Shown in pieces: positions 44,098 to 50,202 of a stretch of DNA of 50,202 nt (positions within the stretch are counted from its first letter, which is position 1; the number at the start of each line of letters is the position of its first letter). The DNA is from JAUWVG01 sp964633715 (GTDB taxonomy: Bacteria; Acidobacteriota; Aminicenantia; Aminicenantales; Aminicenantaceae): positions 1 to 50,202 of the forward strand of contig CAZWHQ010000032.1 of assembly GCA_964633715.1 (NCBI GenBank), read 5' to 3'. The position numbers were made by a program, and so were the translations under genes. Below the pieces are notes generated by a model. It was not told where the DNA came from. It did no database searches and saw only the letters and a list, made by a program, of their open reading frames with translations.

Positions 44098-45216
44098 TCA
44101 AAATGAAATTGTGTACTGAATTCCATCGGATGGATCTAATTGGACTCTTCCGTCGATCTGACGGATAAAATCCTTCACCAAACGGAATCCGAAGGCTTTT
44201 TTATTGAATAGATCCATACCCGTAGGGAGCCCAACCCCGTCATCTTTAATAACCAATAGAGTGGGGCCGTCCTTTTTCTGCTGCATCCGAATCATAATTT
44301 CACCTTCTTGTCCATCCGGGAAGGCATGATTCAGCGAGTTTGTGACCAGTTCCTGTATGATCAGACTGCAGGGGATGGCGCGATGAATATCCAGATAGAC
44401 GTCCTCCACTTCTCTTTTGAAGCGGACATTGGTGATTCCTTTTGTGCGTTGAGAAAAAAGTTTCTTCATCTGCCATTTGACAAAGTCTGAGAAATCTATC
44501 CGAGAATAGTTCTTGTATTGATAAATCTTTTCATAGATCCTGGCAAAGGCCTCGAGCCGGGCATTTATGTTATCTAGTGCCAGGGATAAGCCCTCATCCC
44601 TAATTTTTCTTTTATGATATTGGAGCATGAGAGTGAAAGCCTGAATATTTCGTTTGACTTGATTTTGTATTTCATGAATCAGCAGATTTTTTTCTTCAAG
44701 AGTCGTTAAAATGAGGTCTTCGGCCACTTTTCTCTGCGAGATCTCTCTGACGATACTGAGGATGGCTTTCTGCCCTTTGTAGTCGATGATACGGGCGCTG
44801 ACTTCTACGGGCAGAGTACTTCCGTCCTTTCGCCTATCTCCGGATTCAAAAATGGCCACGCCATCTTTTTCTAAATTATTTACCCGGCCTGCGATCTTTT
44901 CTGTATATTCAGGCGCAACCAGATCGCTAAGCGATATGTTGAGCATCTCCTCTTTGGCATAACCCAACCGTGTGTACATGTTTTTGTTGACATCGAAAAT
45001 TTTTCCGTCTGTGTCATGGATGATGATGCCATCATTGGCATTTTCGAAAATCATCCTGTACCTTTTTTCGGATTCGATGAGCTTAGCCTCATTGTCGATG
45101 AGAGCTTGGGTGACATGTTCTCTTGTGAGTTTGAATATCTCCAGATCGTAAATCTTCTTACGAAGATTTGTGATTTCATCGATGAGTTGGTCTTTAGTTT
45201 TGTCTTTGTCCTTCAT
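44098..45216 (-). CDS. Soluble PAS sensor histidine-kinase-like protein with altered H-box
   Basis: A 372-residue cytoplasmic protein. A short coiled coil is followed by a PAS domain (~50-165: MIFENANDGIIIHDTDGKIF), a HisKA_2-type dimerisation region and a HATPase domain with an N-box (ELVTNSLNHAFP), DDGVGLP and FGFRLV. In HisKA_2 proteins the phospho-acceptor lies in an EIHHRVKNN-type motif; here residues 182-190 read EIQNQVKRN, so both His are replaced. His181 is the nearest. It may be a pseudokinase, or phosphorylate elsewhere. It starts 11 bp after thiM and seems to be in the thi operon; no response regulator is adjacent. Confidence 0.85.
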   Translation of the reverse strand: MKDKDKTKDQLIDEITNLRKKIYDLEIFKLTREHVTQALIDNEAKLIESEKRYRMIFENANDGIIIHDTDGKIFDVNKNMYTRLGYAKEEMLNISLSDLVAPEYTEKIAGRVNNLEKDGVAIFESGDRRKDGSTLPVEVSARIIDYKGQKAILSIVREISQRKVAEDLILTTLEEKNLLIHEIQNQVKRNIQAFTLMLQYHKRKIRDEGLSLALDNINARLEAFARIYEKIYQYKNYSRIDFSDFVKWQMKKLFSQRTKGITNVRFKREVEDVYLDIHRAIPCSLIIQELVTNSLNHAFPDGQEGEIMIRMQQKKDGPTLLVIKDDGVGLPTGMDLFNKKAFGFRLVKDFIRQIDGRVQLDPSDGIQYTISF

Positions 45217-45227
45217 AGTTTTTTTGC

Positions 45228-46040
45228 CTACAGCTCACTAATCTTGGCACCTGCTTCTAATTGTTTTTCATCGATTGTATAGAGAGCGTCCAGAAGGGCA
45301 ATCTGAAAACTTCCTGGTGCCTTTGCTTTGGATGCCGCTTTTTCTCCGGCAAGCCCGAAAAAGGCCAGTGCTGTGGATGTAGCTTCAACAGGATCCGGAT
45401 CCACAGCCAGGAAAGCACCGATCAGTGCGGTGGCCGTACACCCGGTTCCTGTGGTATAGGCCATAAGTTTGTGTCCGTTGGATATTCTATGGATGCGTTT
45501 TCCATCTGTGACAAGGTCCACGGCTCCGGTGATAGCCAGCGTGGTATCCAATTCTTGGGCCAGCTGGACGGCGGCGTCGGAGGCGTCATCGACAGAGTGT
45601 TGGGAATCGACTCCTTTGGTCTTGGATCCTTCATGGGCCAGAGAGAGGACTTCGGAGGCATTTCCCCGCACAACAGTTATGGAAAGTTCGTCGATAATTT
45701 TTTTGGCCGAATCTGTACGCAGCTTTGTGGCTCCAGAACCGACAGGGTCCAGAATGATGGGGATATGGGCCGTGTTGGCCTTTTTTCCGGCTAAAAGCAT
45801 CGAATTTATCCAGTTTGGAGCAAGAGTCCCAATGTTGAGCACAAGTGCGCCTGCAAATGAGACCATCTCTTCGACTTCCTCTTGAGCATGAGCCATAACC
45901 GGAGAAGCGCCGCAGGCAAGAAGGGCGTTGGCTGTAAAGTTCATGACCACAAAATTTGTGATGTTGTGAATCAGGGGTCTTTTACCTCTGAGGTTTTTCA
46001 AGTTTTCCGCCGCTTTGGCAGCGAGATATTGATTCTTCAA
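45228..46040 (-). CDS. thiM: Hydroxyethylthiazole kinase
   Basis: A 270-residue ThiM, phosphorylating 4-methyl-5-hydroxyethylthiazole for thiamine salvage. Family landmarks are PLIHNITNFVVMNFTANALLA near the start (ligand-binding), DPVGSGAT in the middle and TGTGCTATALIGAF with the catalytic Cys near residue 197. It overlaps thiL by 4 bp. Together with ThiE it supplies thiamine phosphate from salvaged thiazole; no thiC or thiG is seen here. Confidence 0.95.
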   Translation of the reverse strand: MKNQYLAAKAAENLKNLRGKRPLIHNITNFVVMNFTANALLACGASPVMAHAQEEVEEMVSFAGALVLNIGTLAPNWINSMLLAGKKANTAHIPIILDPVGSGATKLRTDSAKKIIDELSITVVRGNASEVLSLAHEGSKTKGVDSQHSVDDASDAAVQLAQELDTTLAITGAVDLVTDGKRIHRISNGHKLMAYTTGTGCTATALIGAFLAVDPDPVEATSTALAFFGLAGEKAASKAKAPGSFQIALLDALYTIDEKQLEAGAKISEL

Positions 46041-47095
46041 TTTTCGCCTCCGTTTATTGTCTGATTTTCGTGTTTAGAAAAATGATCCCACCCTTTTGGT
46101 GTGAAACGCTGCAGGGATCCATCCGGGAGCTTCCATTGAAAGACGTCTGCTGCCTCTGTCACTGTTCCGATTGTAGAGACAGGGACATCACTGATTTTCT
46201 TTATGGCTTCTTTGATCTTATCTACATTTTTAGACGCACATGTGATCACCAGTTCGTAATCATCGCTGTCCCGGGTGCACAGTTCATAGGGATCTTTTTT
46301 GTTTTGAACGGCGATATCCCGGAGAGCTTGGCTGATAGGGAGATTTTTCCGGTTTAGATCTGCCCCCACACCACTGTCCGAGCAGATATGAGCAAGATCT
46401 GCAAGAAGCCCGTCACTTGTATCGATCATGGCTGTTGCTTTTCCCGAAGCAGCAACAGCATGTCCTTCCCGTGCTCTATGATCTGGAGATACATAGGCTT
46501 GAATGAGAGGCCTTTCATAGGGGATGTGTTCCCGTGTGGTATGGATAAGAAGATCGAGTCCTGCAGCCGCTTCTCCAGGGTAGCCTGTAAGGAGTATTGT
46601 ATCTCCGGCCTTGGCGGTGGAGCGGCGGACGGCATGCCCTTTTTTAATCTCTCCGAGCATAGTGATGTCTATAAACATGGAGGAGTCCACATGTGTAATA
46701 TTCCCTCCGATAATAGCCGCGTTCATTGGATTGAGTTCAGCCACAAATCCCCTGTACATATCTTCGATATCGCCGACAAACATGTTGGCCTGTAATCCTA
46801 AAGAAACAAGAGCATAGAGTGGTGTGCCGCCCATGGCTCCGATGTCACTGATATTGACAGCCATCGCCCGCCTGCCGATGTCATAAAAACTCATATATTC
46901 TGATAAAAAATGACGGCCTTCTACCAAACTGTCGCAGGTGACTAAAAGTTCAAATCCCTCTTTGTGTAAAACAGCTGCGGCGTCATCTCCAATCCCTAAT
47001 ACAGTTCCTTTTGTTTCAAGACCGTCTTGTTTGAGAAGGTTGTCGATCCTGTGGATGAGGCCGAATTCTCCAATATCTGAAAGAGTTTCTTTCAT
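46037..47095 (-). CDS. thiL: Thiamine-monophosphate kinase
   Basis: A 352-residue ThiL converting thiamine phosphate to thiamine diphosphate. The N-terminal EFGLIHRI and GIGDDAAAV motifs, the metal/ATP-binding DSLVEGRHF and the AVNISDIGAMGG motif are clear, and the AIR-synthase-type C-terminal domain is complete with IDTSDGLLADLAHI. It lies 6 bp after thiE and overlaps thiM, in the order thiE-thiL-thiM. Confidence 0.95.
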   Translation of the reverse strand: MKETLSDIGEFGLIHRIDNLLKQDGLETKGTVLGIGDDAAAVLHKEGFELLVTCDSLVEGRHFLSEYMSFYDIGRRAMAVNISDIGAMGGTPLYALVSLGLQANMFVGDIEDMYRGFVAELNPMNAAIIGGNITHVDSSMFIDITMLGEIKKGHAVRRSTAKAGDTILLTGYPGEAAAGLDLLIHTTREHIPYERPLIQAYVSPDHRAREGHAVAASGKATAMIDTSDGLLADLAHICSDSGVGADLNRKNLPISQALRDIAVQNKKDPYELCTRDSDDYELVITCASKNVDKIKEAIKKISDVPVSTIGTVTEAADVFQWKLPDGSLQRFTPKGWDHFSKHENQTINGGEN

Positions 47096-47101
47096 GCGAA
47101 A

Positions 47102-47731
47102 CTAACTCCTCTGCAGTGTTTCGAAGAGTTTTTGTGTGGCCGCTTCTGGATCCGGTGCGCAGCATACGGTCGAGATCACAGCTATTCCCATGGCTCCTGC
47201 CTCTAAAACATCTTGAGCGTTTTCAGGGGTGATGCCTCCAATGGCGACTATGGGAACAGGAACCGCTTCAACCGCTTCCTTGAGTTTATCGATTCCAGAT
47301 ACAGGCCCGGCATCCTCCTTTGAAGTTGTAGGGAATACTGGGCCGAAGCCTACGTAGTTCGCCCCTTCTTGATAACATTTTACGGCCTCCTCCAGTACAG
47401 CCGCCGATCCTCCGATAATTTTATCTTCTCCGAGAAGTTTCCTGGCTAGAGGAATGGGAAAATCATCCTGTCCCAGATGGATGCCGTCGGCCTCCGAAGC
47501 GATGGCTACATCGATACGGTCATTGACAATAAAACTAGCTCCGGCTTCCATACAAAGCTGTTTTATCTGTAATGAATTGGCGATCATTTCGCGGGTTGAG
47601 CCGGCTTTTTGACGGAATTGGATTGTGTCCGCTCCTCCTCGAATGGCCATTTTGGCCAGCTCGACATGGGAAAATTCGGATTGGAGAACAATGTCTGTGA
47701 TAACGTGAAGTTTCCCGATTGAATTGGCCAT
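47102..47731 (-). CDS. thiE: Thiamine-phosphate synthase
   Basis: A 209-residue TIM barrel joining HMP-diphosphate and thiazole phosphate. Motifs: FRQKAGSTREM, FIVNDRIDVAIASEADGIHLG-type segment (key part NDRIDVA), HLGQDD and VAIGGITPEN. The ATG at 47731 is chosen because a promoter lies at 47747-47775; a longer reading frame from 47821 would span that promoter and adds non-conserved residues. It is the first gene of the thi operon. No TPP riboswitch is visible in the short leader. Confidence 0.93.
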   Translation of the reverse strand: MANSIGKLHVITDIVLQSEFSHVELAKMAIRGGADTIQFRQKAGSTREMIANSLQIKQLCMEAGASFIVNDRIDVAIASEADGIHLGQDDFPIPLARKLLGEDKIIGGSAAVLEEAVKCYQEGANYVGFGPVFPTTSKEDAGPVSGIDKLKEAVEAVPVPIVAIGGITPENAQDVLEAGAMGIAVISTVCCAPDPEAATQKLFETLQRS

Positions 47732-47746
47732 TATAGAGTGGAAAAA

Positions 47747-47775
47747 AGTGTAGCACAGGGTCAAATTGTTGTCAA
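47747..47775 (-). promoter_or_regulatory. Sigma70-type promoter of the thi operon
   Basis: On the minus strand TTGACA (47775-47770) and TACACT (47752-47747) are 17 bp apart, leaving a leader of roughly 10 bases before the thiE ATG. Confidence 0.65.
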
Positions 47776-47935
47776 AATTTGATATCGAACGACTCCAGAA
47801 AATATGGAGTATATCACCCAATGTTGTGTTATCCGCCCCATCAATCTGAGTAAATATATTGGTTTTTTAGAAGAATATTTATATAATTTAATTAATTTCT
47901 TTCATTTAATTATGATATTGAAAAGGATACTATCA

Positions 47936-47951
47936 TGGCATAAATATTGCT
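47936..47951 (+). promoter_or_regulatory. Consensus sigma-54 (-24/-12) promoter
   Basis: TGGCATAAATATTGCT fits the RpoN consensus TGGCAYRNNNNTTGCW at every position, with GG and GC ten bases apart. It is 32 bp before the ATG of the 11-heme cytochrome gene, giving a leader of about 20 bases. Activation by an RpoN-dependent enhancer-binding protein is implied; none is encoded in the window. Confidence 0.75.
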
Positions 47952-47982
47952 GCTATACAAAAGTTATATAAGGAGTATTCAT

Positions 47983-49908
47983 ATGAAGTCTTTATTTAAA
48001 TTCATAACTTTTTCCCGATTTATGATTTTATTGGGATTTATTCTAGGCTTACTATTAAGTTATGGGATGTCCTATGCTGGGCAGGAAGAGTATGAGCCCA
48101 TAAGCGAAGATTTATGTCTGGAATGCCATGAGATGGGCAAGGGAGATAAAGTCATTGCCGAAGAACTTTCCAAGTCCATTCATGCCGGATTTGGGTGTTT
48201 GGACTGTCATGCCGAAAAAAACACGATGCCTCACAAGGAATCTGATATAAAGGTTGGACTTGATGGATGTTCGGCCTGTCATGAAAATGCTGCAGAAGAA
48301 TACCTGGTCCATGGGCGTCTGGGATCAAGAGAAAATGCGGATTTACCGACCTGTTCGGCTTGTCACGGGGATCATGACATCCTTCCTTCCTCAGAAAGCG
48401 CTTCCAAAACGTATCCTGGCAATCTGCCCAATACTTGTGGGGCCTGTCACGCAGATATCGATCTGATTGAAAAGCACCAGATTAGAGAGAATCACCCCAT
48501 ACAGATCTATGACAGCAGCATACACGGCACCTCTGTTCAGGGGGGGCTCATGGACGCCGCAACCTGTAACGACTGCCATTCTACAGGCGGGACGGCCCAT
48601 AAAATTTATTCTCAGGGAAATCCCAATTCTTCTATCAATCACTTCAACATTCCCGATACCTGTGGAAAGTGCCATGAAGTGGAGACAACTGAATATTGGA
48701 ACGGCATCCACGGGCAGCTGGCCAAAAGAGGGGACACCGAAACCCCGGTCTGTACCCACTGCCACGGTGAGCACGGGATTGTCTCCCCAAAAGACCCGGC
48801 TTCACCTGTGAACCGAACACAGTTGGCCGAAGCCACGTGCACTCCCTGTCACGAGTCGATCACTTTGACCGAGAGATATGGGGTCTCTACGGGCCGCCGT
48901 CCTACGTTTATCGACAACTACCACGGACTTAAAACCCAGGCTGGAGATCTCTTTGTGGCCAACTGTGCCTCCTGCCATGGTGTCCATCTCATCCTTCCCA
49001 GCTCCGATCCGAATTCTTCCGTCAATCCCGCCAATCTGAGAGGAACCTGCGGCGCCTGCCATCCCGGGATATCGGACGAGCTTGCCGCCACACCCATTCA
49101 TGAAGTGTTCATCGAGCAGCATGAGATCAAGGCCGTCAAAATCATCCGGATTATCTATATCCTGGCGATTGTAGTCATCATTGGACTCATGGCGCTTCAC
49201 TGGGTGATCGACCTTGTGCGTCAGATCGTTCTGGTCACTAAAAAGCCTTCGGTGAGGAGAATGCTGCGCAATGAGGTCTGGCAGCACACACTGCTCATGG
49301 TGAGTTTTGTCGTGCTTGTGATCACTGGATTCAGCCTCCGTTACGGGTCCTCCTGGTATGCCAAGTTCCTGTTCGGCTGGGACCATGGATTTGCGATTCG
49401 TGGTGTGATCCACAGAATTGCGGCCGTGGTTCTTGTTTTGGCCTCCCTGTGGCACATGATATTTCTGATGACCAAAAGGGGGCGGACATTCCTCAAGGAC
49501 ATGTTCCCGAATTTTTCGGATATCAGGCACTTCTTTCAGCGCATTAAATACAATCTGGGCCTTTCCAAGGAAACCCCCGAGTTCAAGAGGTTCAGTTATG
49601 TCGAAAAAGCCGAATACTGGGCCCTTATTTGGGGAAATATCGTGATGATCTTCACGGGCTTTCTGCTCTGGTTCGACAACTTTTTTGTGAAAATATTCGG
49701 TGAAAACGTCCTGGAAATCGCCCTTGTGTTTCACTTCTACGAAGCCATCCTGGCCAGTTTGGCCATTTTGATCTGGCACCTGTATTCCACGGTTTTTAAT
49801 CCCCATGTCTATCCCATGAACCCTTCATGGCTGACGGGGAAAATGCCCAGAGATATGTTTGTCTATGAACATCCGGATGCAGAGATTGAGGAAGTCAAAA
49901 AGAAATAA
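47983..49908 (+). CDS. 11-heme cytochrome c fused to a cytochrome b-type membrane domain
   Basis: A 641-residue protein. After an N-terminal signal/anchor (~10-32) comes a periplasmic region with eleven CxxCH motifs in order: CLECH, CLDCH, CSACH, CSACH, CGACH, CNDCH, CGKCH, CTHCH, CTPCH, CASCH, CGACH, to about residue 370. The rest is a membrane domain with four or five helices and spaced His (ALHWVID, EVWQHTLL, GVIHRIAAVVL, SLWHMIFL, VFHFYEA, LIWHLY), like cytochrome b561/hydrogenase cytochrome b, likely binding heme b. It would connect the quinone pool to multiheme wiring. The start ATG at 47983 follows AAGGAG; an earlier in-frame start lies in the promoter. Confidence 0.9.
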   Translation: MKSLFKFITFSRFMILLGFILGLLLSYGMSYAGQEEYEPISEDLCLECHEMGKGDKVIAEELSKSIHAGFGCLDCHAEKNTMPHKESDIKVGLDGCSACHENAAEEYLVHGRLGSRENADLPTCSACHGDHDILPSSESASKTYPGNLPNTCGACHADIDLIEKHQIRENHPIQIYDSSIHGTSVQGGLMDAATCNDCHSTGGTAHKIYSQGNPNSSINHFNIPDTCGKCHEVETTEYWNGIHGQLAKRGDTETPVCTHCHGEHGIVSPKDPASPVNRTQLAEATCTPCHESITLTERYGVSTGRRPTFIDNYHGLKTQAGDLFVANCASCHGVHLILPSSDPNSSVNPANLRGTCGACHPGISDELAATPIHEVFIEQHEIKAVKIIRIIYILAIVVIIGLMALHWVIDLVRQIVLVTKKPSVRRMLRNEVWQHTLLMVSFVVLVITGFSLRYGSSWYAKFLFGWDHGFAIRGVIHRIAAVVLVLASLWHMIFLMTKRGRTFLKDMFPNFSDIRHFFQRIKYNLGLSKETPEFKRFSYVEKAEYWALIWGNIVMIFTGFLLWFDNFFVKIFGENVLEIALVFHFYEAILASLAILIWHLYSTVFNPHVYPMNPSWLTGKMPRDMFVYEHPDAEIEEVKKK

Positions 49909-49929
49909 TCAGAATACTTCGCTTATTCA

Positions 49930-50125
49930 CGGGCCGAGGTTGCTTTAGCTGCGAGGCGTGGTCAGGGAAGCTGTGGTACTTCACCGCGACTTGGCCGCAA
50001 CGAAGCAGATGAAGTGAGATCGGTTCGCCCCCTTGGGGTGAAAACAGCCGACATTTGATTTATCCAGTCCAACTCATTCGGGAAGTTTATGGATACACCT
50101 AAGATTAGGAAATCGGGTCGATATC
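49930..50125 (+). ncRNA. Cobalamin-riboswitch-like RNA (degenerate)
   Basis: The spacer after the cytochrome gene holds elements in the order and approximate spacing of a B12 aptamer: AGGGAA (49964-49969), a hairpin TGTGGT/ACCGCG with loop ACTTC (49972-49986), CCGCAAC (49995-50001), a variable arm with CCCC/GGGG, AGCCGAC (50046-50052, for AGCCACTG), CGGGAAG (50079-50085), and a B12-box-like AAGATTAGGAAATCGGGTC (50101-50119). Several consensus bases differ, so it may be a variant or decayed copy. The regulated gene lies beyond the window. Confidence 0.45.
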
Positions 50126-50157
50126 ACTAGAGATAAAAAAGTGAGTCGGCTGATTTT

Positions 50158-50202
50158 ATGGTGCGCCACGAAGTGCTTAGTGATCTGAGGTGAAAGTCCA
50201 CA
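50158..50202 (+). other. 5' end of a further structured RNA: group II intron or second aptamer
   Basis: GTGCG at 50161 followed by a GCGC/GTGC hairpin and GAGGTGAAAGTCC fits the 5' end of a bacterial group II intron. The same words (GGTGC ... GGTGAAAGTCC) also fit the start of a cobalamin aptamer, which would make a tandem with the preceding element. The window ends before this can be settled. Confidence 0.4.

Noticed and set aside
45261..45794. Plus-strand frame of 177 codons opposite thiM
   Set aside because: Antisense to a complete ThiM; Cys/Gly-rich composition with no domain.
47732..47821. N-terminal extension of thiE
   Set aside because: It would run across a good promoter (47747-47775) and adds 30 residues not typical of ThiE; the ATG at 47731 fits the family.
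47822..47935. TPP riboswitch for the thi operon
   Set aside because: No CTGAGA-type thi-box elements are seen on the minus strand, and the promoter leaves almost no leader before thiE.
48802..49806. Long minus-strand reading frame (334 codons) opposite the 11-heme gene
   Set aside because: Antisense to a frame with eleven CxxCH motifs and membrane helices; rich in His, Asp, Gln and Gly with no known domain, as expected for a shadow frame.
50161..50202. 5' end of an RNase P RNA, suggested by GAGGTGAAAGTCC
   Set aside because: The RNase P conserved region is GAGGAAAGTCC and the flanking bases do not match; a group II intron or cobalamin aptamer start fits better.
1..50202. CRISPR array or tRNA/rRNA genes
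   Set aside because: No regularly spaced direct repeats, no tRNA T-loop/acceptor pattern and no rRNA-like sequence were recognised by eye; a dedicated search would be needed to exclude a diverged tRNA.

Overview
The window reads as a chromosomal segment of an anaerobic or microaerophilic bacterium with a double membrane: it has an RND/TolC-type efflux system, an outer-membrane barrel protein, lipoproteins and many multiheme c-type cytochromes. Moderate GC, a free-standing MetH activation protein, a bifunctional homocysteine methyltransferase/MTHFR, geranylgeranyl-reductase-like flavoproteins and hgcAB together suggest an uncultivated lineage such as Candidatus Aminicenantes (Acidobacteriota). 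This placement is an inference; no rRNA or tRNA gene was seen.

Layout. (1) 1-10467: copper resistance island. Two promoters with identical architecture each carry a G-run CsoR-type operator; they drive a small Cys-tailed protein, then csoR, a DUF302 protein, copA, a cupredoxin-like protein and a CusCBA-type efflux system. (2) 10466-15105: carA-carB and a truncated GNAT gene. (3) 15206-20578: a secreted triple-YHS protein, a cysteine-synthase-like enzyme, mnmA, a DDAH-like amidinohydrolase, a thiamine-binding (MTH1187-like) protein and a nitronate monooxygenase/FabK-like flavoprotein. (4) 20695-29376: a respiratory module with a pentaheme cytochrome, molybdopterin-family subunit, four-cluster Fe-S protein, NrfD and a four-domain cytochrome c (Qrc / alternative complex III style), followed by a monoheme cytochrome fused to an outer-membrane barrel and a convergent triheme lipoprotein. 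(5) 29538-32174: two paralogous FAD-dependent geranylgeranyl-reductase-family genes. (6) 32348-34221: a MarR regulator and hgcA-hgcB, the mercury methylation pair, in one operon behind a promoter with an overlapping dyad operator. (7) 34239-36495: a membrane protein and a Ser/Thr kinase fused to a TonB C-terminal domain. (8) 36602-43978: bifunctional BHMT-MTHFR, MetH, the separate MetH activation protein, a ~405-bp element with terminal inverted repeats, and the B12-dependent ribonucleotide reductase. (9) 44098-47731: thiE-thiL-thiM and a PAS histidine kinase lacking the canonical phospho-acceptor His. (10) 47936-50202: a consensus sigma-54 promoter before an 11-heme cytochrome fused to a cytochrome b membrane domain, then a cobalamin-riboswitch-like RNA and the 5' end of a further structured RNA (group II intron or second aptamer) cut by the window end.

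Two themes link the regions. First, electron transfer: membrane quinol-linked complexes and periplasmic cytochromes lie next to a heme-carrying outer-membrane barrel that could pass electrons out of the cell. Second, corrinoid chemistry: HgcA, MetH and NrdJ all depend on cobalamin-type cofactors, and a cobalamin-riboswitch-like element sits at the right edge. Intergenic spacers carry several related dispersed repeats (around 17.1, 32.2 and 41.5-41.9 kb).
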